11,839 bases of DNA from CAYYEF01 sp964470825 (lineage in GTDB: Bacteria; Patescibacteriota; Minisyncoccia; Phycocordibacterales; JAACPR01), in NCBI GenBank assembly GCA_964470825.1, contig CAYYEF010000018.1, forward strand, positions 1-11,839, in the 5' to 3' direction. A model generated the notes under the pieces. The model was not told the DNA's origin. It was given only the letters and a program-made list of their open reading frames with translations, and did not search any database. Position 1 is the first letter of the stretch. Each line of letters opens with the position of its first letter. Both the position numbers and the translations under genes were made by a program. Shown here piece by piece: positions 6,077 to 11,839 of the stretch.

Positions 6077-7237
6077 ATGAAAAAATTTTACCAATTTCCC
6101 GAAGGATTTTTATGGGGTGCATCTAGCGCTTCTTATCAGGTGGAAGGTGGTATTACAAATAATGATTGGGCTTATTGGGCTGAAAAAGGTCGTATTCCCC
6201 CAGCAGGAGATTCTACAGATCACTATAATAGATATGAAGAAGATTTTGATTTAGCAAAAAACCTGGGACATAACGCTCACAGAATTTCTATTGAATGGTC
6301 TCGTATTGAACCCGAAGAAGGAAAATTTGATGAAAAGGAAATAGAACATTATAAAAATGTTTTAATTGCTTTGCAAAAAAGAGGAATTACACCTTTCGTT
6401 ACATTGTGGCACTTTACTTTACCATTGTGGTTTGCAAAAAAAGGTGGGTTTGAACACAAAGATGCACATGTTATTTTTGCTCGTTATTGTGCTTACGTGG
6501 TCAGTTATCTAAGGTGGTATTGTAAAAATTGGTCTACAATGAACGAGCCGATGGTTTATGCTTCTGCTGGTTATCTCAGAAAACACTGGCCACCTTTTAA
6601 GATGAATCCTTTTACTTACGTTAAGGTTGTAGATAATTTAATAAAAGCGCACAATACCGCTTATAAAGAAATAAAAAAAGTAGCAAAAAATTTAGATGTT
6701 GGTTTAGTGAAAAATAATTTCTACTTTACTACTGATTATAAACCCTGGAATTTAATTATGTACTGGTTTACTAAATGGTATTGGAATCATTATTTTTTAC
6801 AGAGAACATTTTTTAATACTGACTCAATAGGGCTCAATTATTATTTTCATCAACAATTTGGTAAATCAAAAACTTTTGAACAAAACGACATGGGTTGGGA
6901 TCTTGATCCAGAAGGTATTTATCATGTTTTGAAAGAATTAAAAATATATAGAAAACCTGTGTATGTTACAGAGGCGGGTATTGCTGATAGTAAAGATGTT
7001 CACCGAACAAAGTATATAAAAAATCTAGTATATTGGATTCATGAATCTATGAAAGCAGGTTGTGACGTCAAAGGATATTTATATTGGTCTCTTGTTGATA
7101 ATTTTGAATGGGCACACGGATATCTAGAAGATTTCGGGTTGATTCATGTGGATGATGCTACAAAAAAAAGAACTATTAGACCTTCGGCTTATGAGTATAA
7201 AAAGATTTGTGAAGCAAACGCATTAGAGATAGAATAG
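6077..7237 (+). CDS. Glycoside hydrolase family 1 beta-glycosidase
   Basis: This retaining beta-glycosidase is probably a beta-glucosidase or beta-galactosidase acting on short glycosides in the cytoplasm (no signal peptide). The (beta/alpha)8 fold is marked by the start FPEGFLWGASSASYQVEG (7-24, with sugar-contacting Gln21), R69-I-S-I-E-W-S-R, TLWHF (109-113, His112), the acid/base Glu157 in TMNEP, IGLNYY (251-256), the nucleophile Glu299 in VTEAG, and WSLVDNFEWAHGY (337-349, with Glu344 and Trp345 expected at the glycone site). Two traits are odd. The usual ENG after the nucleophile is EAG, and the protein is 386 residues against the usual 440-480, apparently through short loops in the middle of the barrel. 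It is followed six bases later by the DMT transporter, and a ROK kinase lies downstream. The exact substrate cannot be read from the sequence. Confidence 0.92.
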   Translation: MKKFYQFPEGFLWGASSASYQVEGGITNNDWAYWAEKGRIPPAGDSTDHYNRYEEDFDLAKNLGHNAHRISIEWSRIEPEEGKFDEKEIEHYKNVLIALQKRGITPFVTLWHFTLPLWFAKKGGFEHKDAHVIFARYCAYVVSYLRWYCKNWSTMNEPMVYASAGYLRKHWPPFKMNPFTYVKVVDNLIKAHNTAYKEIKKVAKNLDVGLVKNNFYFTTDYKPWNLIMYWFTKWYWNHYFLQRTFFNTDSIGLNYYFHQQFGKSKTFEQNDMGWDLDPEGIYHVLKELKIYRKPVYVTEAGIADSKDVHRTKYIKNLVYWIHESMKAGCDVKGYLYWSLVDNFEWAHGYLEDFGLIHVDDATKKRTIRPSAYEYKKICEANALEIE

Positions 7238-7243
7238 ATAAGT

Positions 7244-8170
7244 ATGCCAACTTGGATTTTGATTGTTATCGCTGCACATTTTTTAAATGCTATTGTTTCT
7301 ATTGTAGATAAGCATATTGTAACTGCCGGAAAAGTTTCAAAACCCATAGTATATGCTTTTTATGTTGGAATTCTATCAACGTTATCTATATTAATATTTT
7401 CTTTTAATATACTTCCTTTAAAGATAGAGGGTTTGCCTCATATAAATAATGTATATTTTCCAGATATAAAATTATCGACCTTTTCTATTTTGAGCGGATA
7501 TCTTTTTTTAGTTGCATTGGTTTCTTTGTATAGTGCTTTTAAAAAATCTGACGCATCAGATGTGGTTCCGGTTGTAGGATCTTCTAATGCAATATTTACT
7601 TTCATAATCAGTTTTATTTTTCTTGGAGAAGTTTTAACGAAGAATTTCTTAATAGGTTTTATCTTTCTGGTTGTTGGAACTGTTATACTTTCTCACTTTA
7701 GATTTAGTTATAAAGTCTTAGGCTTTTCTCTTTTGTCTGGTATTTTCTATGCAGGCTATTATTCTCTAATGAAGGTGATGTTTAATGATTATGCATTTGA
7801 TCAAGCATTCTTCTGGTCAAGAATAGGTTTATTATTTGCTTCAGTTAGTTTATTGATTGTACCTTATTATAAAAAAATAATTTTTCAGGGCACAAAACAA
7901 TCAAAGGTAAAACATGGTCTATGGATTCTGGGTAATAATATTTTAGGTGGTATTGCTGGAATTTCCTTATTAAAAGCCACAGAATTAGGAAGTGTGACAA
8001 TTGTTCAGGCATTAAATGGTTTACAGTTTGCTTTTCTAATTATTATCTCTGTAATTTTTGGTAAAATTACTCCAGTATCTTTTGGTGAAAATAATAATAT
8101 TTCTGATATTGTTCAAAAAATATTATCAGTTTCACTTATTATAATTGGATTCTATCTATTATTTATATAA
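7244..8170 (+). CDS. EamA/DMT-superfamily transporter
   Basis: The 308-residue protein has ten predicted membrane segments (about 4-22, 33-55, 80-100, 107-128, 135-152, 156-176, 186-208, 226-246, 252-274 and 288-308) in two repeats of five, as in the EamA family of the drug/metabolite transporter superfamily. The first repeat shows the typical pattern: small residues and a proline before TM4 (VVPVVGSSNAIFTFIISFIF), then the LGE motif at its end. DMT carriers move amino acids, nucleotide sugars, sugars and other small molecules; the substrate here cannot be deduced. The position between two glycosidase-like genes and ahead of a sugar kinase makes a carbohydrate a reasonable guess. The gap to the next gene is two bases, so the two are surely co-transcribed. 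There is no Shine-Dalgarno site. Confidence 0.85.
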   Translation: MPTWILIVIAAHFLNAIVSIVDKHIVTAGKVSKPIVYAFYVGILSTLSILIFSFNILPLKIEGLPHINNVYFPDIKLSTFSILSGYLFLVALVSLYSAFKKSDASDVVPVVGSSNAIFTFIISFIFLGEVLTKNFLIGFIFLVVGTVILSHFRFSYKVLGFSLLSGIFYAGYYSLMKVMFNDYAFDQAFFWSRIGLLFASVSLLIVPYYKKIIFQGTKQSKVKHGLWILGNNILGGIAGISLLKATELGSVTIVQALNGLQFAFLIIISVIFGKITPVSFGENNNISDIVQKILSVSLIIIGFYLLFI

Positions 8171-8172
8171 TT

Positions 8173-9183
8173 ATGAAATTATTAAAAAATATTATTAAAA
8201 ATAGAATATTTCAAGTAATTTTATTGATAATTATTGTATTTTGTTTATTTTGGTATTGGCCTCAAGAAAAAATAAAACCCAATTACGGAGTAACTTTTAG
8301 TGCAAAGTATGCTAGAGAATTAAAATTGGATCCAAAAGAATCTCTAGAACAAATAATTAAAGATTTAAATATTAAAAAAATAAGATTAGTTGCTTACTGG
8401 GATGATATAGAGGGTGAACAAGGTAGTTTAAATTTCCAAGATCTTGATTGGCAAATTGAAATGGCTGAAAAATATAATGTTGAAGTTATTTTAGCTATCG
8501 GTAAAAGAGTTCCTCGTTGGCCTGAATGTCATATTCCATATTGGGCTCTTCAACTTGATCAAGAAAAACAAAAAGAATCAATTTTAAAATTTATTACTGA
8601 AGTTGTTAATCGATATAAAGATAAAGAGGTTGTAAAAATATGGCAAGTTGAAAATGAACCTTTTTTAACTGGTTATGCTAAACAGTATTGTGGTCAGTTA
8701 AATGAAGAATTTCTCGATAAAGAAATAGCTTTAGTAAAAAGTTTAGATATTGATACTCCTGTTCTTATGACAGATTCTGGAGAGTTGGGATTGTGGGCCG
8801 ATGCATATTCAAGAGGTGATCAATTCGGTTCTACATTTTATGTATATGTAGCAAATAATTTTTTTGAAGATGTTAGAAGTTTTATGAGTCATAATTCATA
8901 TCGCTATAAAATGGCTATTATGAAATTATTATTTGGAGAAAAACCTACTTATTTAATTGAGATCTCAATTGAACCTTGGTTAACTAAGCCAATTATTAAT
9001 ACTTCTTTTAAAGAGCAATTGCATAAAATGAATATTGAAAGAGCCGAAATAATACTAGATATAGCTTCTCAAACAGGATTTTCTGAACAATATTTATGGG
9101 GTGCTGAGTGGTGGTATTATTTGAAAATAAATGGATATCCAGAATTATGGAACTATATTAAAAGTATTAATAGCTTAAAATAA
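8173..9183 (+). CDS. Membrane-anchored clan GH-A glycosidase-like TIM-barrel protein
   Basis: The 336-residue protein starts with a basic stretch and one membrane segment (about 12-28), so the rest should face outward. The body (about 37-336) reads as a clan GH-A TIM barrel of the cellulase/beta-galactosidase kind (GH5, GH39 and GH42 relatives). Evidence is the IRLVAYWDDIEGEQG strand and loop (70-84), LAIGKRVPRWPE (107-118), the acid/base motif WQVENEP with Glu162 (157-163), and a C-terminal strand LWGAEWWYYLK (308-318). The nucleophile should lie on strand 7, where YLIEISIEPW (260-269) offers Glu263 and Glu267. No close characterised family could be named, so substrate and activity remain open; it may cleave or only bind glycans. 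It begins two bases after the transporter, and the ROK kinase follows 23 bases later. There is no Shine-Dalgarno site. Confidence 0.72.
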   Translation: MKLLKNIIKNRIFQVILLIIIVFCLFWYWPQEKIKPNYGVTFSAKYARELKLDPKESLEQIIKDLNIKKIRLVAYWDDIEGEQGSLNFQDLDWQIEMAEKYNVEVILAIGKRVPRWPECHIPYWALQLDQEKQKESILKFITEVVNRYKDKEVVKIWQVENEPFLTGYAKQYCGQLNEEFLDKEIALVKSLDIDTPVLMTDSGELGLWADAYSRGDQFGSTFYVYVANNFFEDVRSFMSHNSYRYKMAIMKLLFGEKPTYLIEISIEPWLTKPIINTSFKEQLHKMNIERAEIILDIASQTGFSEQYLWGAEWWYYLKINGYPELWNYIKSINSLK

Positions 9184-9191
9184 AAACTTCG

Positions 9192-9200
9192 TGATATAAT
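9192..9200 (+). promoter_or_regulatory. Extended -10 promoter, leaderless start of the ROK gene
   Basis: TGATATAAT is a perfect extended -10 ending six bases before the ATG at 9207, so the transcript would start at the A of the start codon. The arrangement copies that at 6061-6069. It allows the kinase to be expressed separately from the three upstream genes. Confidence 0.52.
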
Positions 9201-9206
9201 TAAAAA

Positions 9207-10016
9207 ATGTATTATTTTATATGTGATATTGGTGGTACCAAAACAAGAATTGCTAGAACTATTGATTTACAAAAATTTGATGAGCCAGTTATTTTTGAAA
9301 CACCAGACTCACCAGAAGAAGGAATAAAAAATATTATTGATCATGTTTATAAAATGTCTGAAGGTAAAGAAATATTTTCTATGTGTATTGGAATAGCAGG
9401 TGTCCTTGATCATGATAACAGCATGGTCCTAAAATCATTTCATTTACCAGCTTGGCAAAATATTCCAATTAAAAAAATAATCGAAGAAAAAATTTCTGCA
9501 AAAGTTTATCTACAAAATGATACTGATATTGTAGGGTTGGGAGAAGCTATGTTTGGTGCAGGAAGAGGTTTTTCAAATATTGTTTATATTTCAATAAGTA
9601 CTGGTATTGGCGGAGTTAAAATTATCGATGGAAAATTTGATAAAAATAAATACGGATTTGAACCCGGTTTTCAGATTTTAAATTGTGAGACTGGTGAAAA
9701 TTTTGAGGACATAGCTTCCGGAAGTGCTATTGAAAAAAAATTTTCAATGCACCCAAAAGAAATTGCAAAGACAGAACATTGGGAAGACATAATAGAATTT
9801 ATTGCTGTAGGTTTACATAATTCTATTGTTCACTGGTCTCCTGAAGTTTTGGTTGTTGGAGGGTCAATGTCTAAAGATTTAAGGAGTGATATTTTATATA
9901 AAAAAATTAGTAAGATTATGAAAATTCATCCTTCAATTCCTGAAATTAAAATTGCTGAATTAGATTCTGTGGGTGGGCTCTATGGCGGTATGGCTTTTTT
10001 GAAACAAATAATGTAG
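9207..10016 (+). CDS. ROK-family sugar kinase (glucokinase-like), no zinc motif
   Basis: The 269-residue cytoplasmic protein has the phosphate-binding DIGGTKTR (7-14), GIAGVL (62-67), the catalytic-base region LQNDTD with Asp105 (102-107), the second phosphate motif STGIGGVKI (131-139), and the adenosine-side VLVVGGSMS (214-222), all typical of the ASKHA fold. It lacks the N-terminal helix-turn-helix of ROK repressors, so a kinase, probably of glucose or N-acetylhexosamine, is more likely. Glu152 of the sugar-binding E-x-G-H motif is present, but the His is Phe155. The following cysteine-rich zinc site (C-x-C-G-x-x-G-C-x-E) is absent, leaving NCETGENFEDIASGS (159-173). It may therefore be metal-free or have altered sugar preference. 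The gene closes the sugar module and lies 28 bases ahead of the dehydratase gene. Confidence 0.85.
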   Translation: MYYFICDIGGTKTRIARTIDLQKFDEPVIFETPDSPEEGIKNIIDHVYKMSEGKEIFSMCIGIAGVLDHDNSMVLKSFHLPAWQNIPIKKIIEEKISAKVYLQNDTDIVGLGEAMFGAGRGFSNIVYISISTGIGGVKIIDGKFDKNKYGFEPGFQILNCETGENFEDIASGSAIEKKFSMHPKEIAKTEHWEDIIEFIAVGLHNSIVHWSPEVLVVGGSMSKDLRSDILYKKISKIMKIHPSIPEIKIAELDSVGGLYGGMAFLKQIM

Positions 10017-10025
10017 GCTTTTCCG

Positions 10026-10034
10026 TTAGGAGAA
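10026..10034 (+). promoter_or_regulatory. Shine-Dalgarno site of the prephenate dehydratase gene
   Basis: TTAGGAGAA contains AGGAG 12 bases before the ATG at 10045, a slightly long spacing. It confirms that ATG as the start, and the encoded N-terminus (MKIHTLGPSGTYS) aligns with the family start. The same nine bases precede the small gene at 95. Confidence 0.65.
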
Positions 10035-10044
10035 ACTTACATAT

Positions 10045-10926
10045 ATGAAAATTCACACTCTCGGTCCCTCTGGGACTTATAGTCATGAGACTGCTATTAT
10101 GATCTTTGGTGGTTCTGATTCTCGTCTTGTATTCCATGAAAGAAATATGGATATCTTTACATCACTTGAAGATGATCCTGACGAAGATTCTTTGGCTGTC
10201 GTTCCTATTGAAAATTCAACCGCTGGCCTTGTTGATGAGGTTATGGGTTACTGGAAAAAAACTATTAGAAATTCAAAAGATGATATGGTTAAACCTAAGA
10301 TTAATGTTTGTGGTGAATATGGTTTACCCATTACACATTCTCTTGTTTCAAATACGGAAGGATGTAAAAAAATTAAAAGAATTTTTTCTCATCCTCAAGC
10401 TCTCGGACAATGTTCGGAAAATATTCGTATTATTGAGATTAATCAAGGATCATCAATAGAGCAGATTCCAACAAAAAGTACAGCACTTGCTGCCACACTA
10501 CTGTCGCAAGAAGGTGATATGGCAATATGTTCCCATTTTTGTGCTCAAAAGGCTGGACTGGTAGTTATAAATCCACAGTTCAATGATTCAAATGGAAATC
10601 TTACTCGTTTCCACGTCTTATCAAAGAAAAGACATTCCTTGATGGGTGATGCTAATAAAACAGCGATCCTTTTTTATCTTAGGGATGAACCGCAATCAGA
10701 GGCAAATGCTAGTTGGTCAATTTCGGCTGGCAGGACTAATGTCACTACCGCACATTCAGTTGCAGTGGGTGAACCTGGTGTATATGCATTTTACCGTGAA
10801 TTTGAAACGGGAATTGATTCAGAAGAAGGATGTCGCATTATACAGCGCCTCTCGACCTTTACAATCAGGATTCTTGTTTTGGGTTCTTATAGTTCACACA
10901 ATTCAGTCAAAGGAGGTGCAAAATGA
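10045..10926 (+). CDS. pheA: Prephenate dehydratase with degenerate ACT domain
   Basis: The enzyme converts prephenate to phenylpyruvate, the step before phenylalanine. The 293-residue monofunctional form has no chorismate mutase domain. The dehydratase domain (1-192) shows GPSGTYSHE (7-15), VPIENSTAGLV (53-63), HPQAL-x-QC (116-123), K-S-T-A-L-A-A (144-150) and the catalytic TRF at 187-189 within GNLTRFHVL. An ACT-like regulatory domain follows (about 205-282, from KTAILFYL to RILVLGSY), but the motifs that bind phenylalanine in characterised enzymes are gone: the PGAL position reads PQSE and the ESRP position reads AHSV. Feedback inhibition by phenylalanine is therefore doubtful. The last codons hold the Shine-Dalgarno site of the next gene, whose ATG overlaps this TGA in ATGA, so the two should be translated in a coupled way. 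G+C is higher than in neighbours (54 of 120 bases at 10741-10860, against 36 of 120 at 9541-9660). Confidence 0.92.
   Translation: MKIHTLGPSGTYSHETAIMIFGGSDSRLVFHERNMDIFTSLEDDPDEDSLAVVPIENSTAGLVDEVMGYWKKTIRNSKDDMVKPKINVCGEYGLPITHSLVSNTEGCKKIKRIFSHPQALGQCSENIRIIEINQGSSIEQIPTKSTALAATLLSQEGDMAICSHFCAQKAGLVVINPQFNDSNGNLTRFHVLSKKRHSLMGDANKTAILFYLRDEPQSEANASWSISAGRTNVTTAHSVAVGEPGVYAFYREFETGIDSEEGCRIIQRLSTFTIRILVLGSYSSHNSVKGGAK
10909..10918 (+). promoter_or_regulatory. Full-length Shine-Dalgarno site of the prephenate dehydrogenase gene
   Basis: AAAGGAGGTG is a ten-base complement to the canonical 16S rRNA 3' tail and lies four bases before the ATG at 10923. It sits inside the last codons of the upstream gene (Lys-Gly-Gly) and supports translational coupling. 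No other gene in the window has a site of this strength. Confidence 0.85.
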
Positions 10927-11717
10927 GTATTCTAATAGTGGGAAATGAAGGTGCTTATGGATCATGGATGCAAAAGAGGCTTATTGAGAAATTTGGTGAG
11001 AATTTTGTTAAGGGTGTTGATAAAAAACAATCAAAAGATATTGCAGCATACGCAATGCTTTCAAATATAATTATCAATTGCTCTTCGATGAGTGCATCTA
11101 AGATGGTAATGAAGAAAATTGTTTCTGGCTCAAACATATCTTCACTTATTATTGATTTAACCACTTCAAAAAAGGAAATTTCACCAATTATTTCTCATGC
11201 TTTGTGTGATTATGCACTGATTCATCCAATGTCAGCACCACCAGAGGATGGTAGATCTTTTTATAAAGAGACAACTGTCTATGTTATTGATACACATAGG
11301 ATTAAGCGTGTTGAAAATTGGGAATGGTTTAATTTGATCCTAAATGTTATAGGAGGAAAACCAAAGAAAATATCATTAAGTGACCATAATAGAATGGAGG
11401 AGATTATTCAAAGTATACCTCATCGAATTGTTGCCACTTTTGCTGAGGCAATTATTTCATCTGGTTATACTTTGAACGAAGTTGAATCCTTGGCTACTCC
11501 AGTTAGTAAGCCTTTATGTGAAGCTGTGCGTAGGCATTTTTCGAAAGGTAATGCTGATACATTCGCTGAACTTCAGAAGCTTGCTGGTAGAGGTGTTACA
11601 ACCCCTATGGGTTCAATGATGTTATTTATTAATAAAGCAGATTATCTTGCTGAAAGAAAAAAGACAAAATGCCTCCGGGAAGAGTGGAAGAAAATTAAGG
11701 TTAAACTCGGCCTTTAA
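10923..11717 (+). CDS. tyrA: Prephenate dehydrogenase (TyrA-like)
   Basis: The enzyme oxidises and decarboxylates prephenate to 4-hydroxyphenylpyruvate on the way to tyrosine. The 264-residue protein has an N-terminal Rossmann fold with G-x-x-G-x-x-G (Gly7, Gly10, Gly13) and Asp33 at the end of strand 2, which points to NAD rather than NADP. LIIDLTTSKKEI (75-86) is the family strand before the active site. The conserved His101-Pro102 in LIHPMSAPP is the catalytic position in characterised TyrA proteins. SDHNRMEEIIQSIPHRI (153-169) matches the D-H-D-x-M then L-P-H segment, with His155 and His167. The helical C-terminal domain follows to about 235. There is no chorismate mutase or ACT domain. 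The start overlaps the dehydratase stop by four bases with a ten-base Shine-Dalgarno site. A hairpin terminator lies seven bases after the TAA, so the pair ends the transcript. No chorismate mutase or aminotransferase lies nearby; TyrA-like secondary-metabolism enzymes are an alternative. Confidence 0.85.
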   Translation: MSILIVGNEGAYGSWMQKRLIEKFGENFVKGVDKKQSKDIAAYAMLSNIIINCSSMSASKMVMKKIVSGSNISSLIIDLTTSKKEISPIISHALCDYALIHPMSAPPEDGRSFYKETTVYVIDTHRIKRVENWEWFNLILNVIGGKPKKISLSDHNRMEEIIQSIPHRIVATFAEAIISSGYTLNEVESLATPVSKPLCEAVRRHFSKGNADTFAELQKLAGRGVTTPMGSMMLFINKADYLAERKKTKCLREEWKKIKVKLGL

Positions 11718-11723
11718 CGAGTG

Positions 11724-11759
11724 GGCAGATACTACAATGTGTCTGCCTTTTTATTTTTT
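11724..11759 (+). terminator. Rho-independent terminator after tyrA
   Basis: GGCAGATAC (11724-11732) pairs with GTGTCTGCC (11739-11747) in a nine-base-pair stem with one T-G pair and a six-base loop. TTTTTATTTTTT follows directly. It is the first convincing terminator downstream of the one at 339-370, so the whole run from tRNA-Thr to tyrA may be one transcription unit with internal promoters. Confidence 0.92.
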
Positions 11760-11786
11760 GTTGAATAAGTTAATATGTTTAAATAT

Positions 11787-11839
11787 TGCCAGATCGTCTA
11801 ATGGTAGGACATCGCCCTCTGGAGGCGAGTATCTTGGTT
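11787..11839 (+). tRNA. tRNA-Gln (anticodon CTG), 3' part cut by the window end
   Basis: The 5' acceptor strand is TGCCAGA, followed by TC, a D stem GTCT/GGAC with loop AATGGTA, and an anticodon stem TCGCC/GGCGA with loop CTCTGGA. The anticodon CTG lies at 11819-11821. The variable loop GTATC and the first bases of the T arm (TTGG, then TT) follow before the sequence ends. A U at position 1 is common in bacterial tRNA-Gln. The missing acceptor 3' strand would be expected to read TCTGGCA. Confidence 0.88.

Noticed and set aside
8166..8171. TATAAT just before the ATG at 8173
   Set aside because: Only one base separates it from the start codon, so a transcript from it would begin inside the coding region. 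It is also the end of the transporter gene.
10017..10044. Attenuator or T-box in front of pheA
   Set aside because: The gap is only 28 bases, with no stem-loop, no leader peptide and no room for a T-box.
10106..10459. A 117-codon open frame on the + strand inside the prephenate dehydratase gene, and another at 10646-10948 in the same shifted frame
   Set aside because: The dehydratase frame shows every family motif across this region, while the shifted products are low-complexity Leu- and Ile-rich sequences without a start signal.
11760..11786. Promoter for tRNA-Gln (TATGTT at 11774-11779)
   Set aside because: The -10 matches only four of six bases and nothing like a -35 is at the right distance. 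The tRNA needs a start here if the terminator works, but the element cannot be assigned.
11724..11839. Mobile-element attachment site at tRNA-Gln
   Set aside because: The 3' half of the tRNA lies beyond the window and no integrase gene or repeated tRNA fragment was seen on the visible side.

Overview
The window is AT-rich (about 30% G+C in sampled stretches) and every gene reads on the + strand, with gaps mostly under 30 bases. Gene order, short proteins, a release factor 2 with a pared-down N-terminal domain, a CTP synthase with unusual P-loop and glutaminase motifs, and the near absence of Shine-Dalgarno sites suggest a Candidate Phyla Radiation (Patescibacteria, Parcubacteria-like) bacterium. 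This assignment is an inference from protein character; no rRNA is present to confirm it.

Layout. 1-370: a small unrecognised gene with its own promoter, a Shine-Dalgarno site and a strong hairpin terminator. 385-1006: a membrane-anchored YceI-like protein. 1065-1182: a promoter and tRNA-Thr(GGT). 1184-6055: a housekeeping run of TVP38/DedA-like membrane protein, prfB (RF2), ftsE, ftsX and pyrG. 6061-10016: a probable carbohydrate module of GH1 beta-glycosidase, EamA/DMT transporter, membrane-anchored clan-A glycosidase-like TIM barrel and ROK sugar kinase. 10026-11759: a coupled prephenate dehydratase/prephenate dehydrogenase pair ending in a strong terminator. 11787-end: the 5' part of tRNA-Gln(CTG), cut by the window edge. 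No stretch over 300 bases lacks a gene.

How the genes may work together. FtsE and FtsX form the divisome ABC complex, and PyrG supplies CTP. In the sugar module, the anchored glycosidase-like protein could act outside the membrane, the DMT protein could move small sugars, GH1 could cleave glycosides in the cytoplasm, and the ROK kinase could phosphorylate the released hexose. The pheA/tyrA pair sits at the prephenate branch point (to phenylpyruvate and hydroxyphenylpyruvate). It differs from its neighbours in G+C, in strong Shine-Dalgarno use and in having the only TGA stop among the 13 protein genes, which fits later acquisition.

Points most worth a second look: tRNA-Thr ends one base before a start codon; two genes have an extended -10 (TGnTATAAT) placed so that transcription would begin at or next to the ATG; RF2 has a large deletion in domain 1; the dehydratase ACT domain lacks its phenylalanine-binding motifs; and the ROK kinase lacks its zinc motif. 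No CRISPR array, insertion sequence, phage gene or recognised riboswitch was seen.
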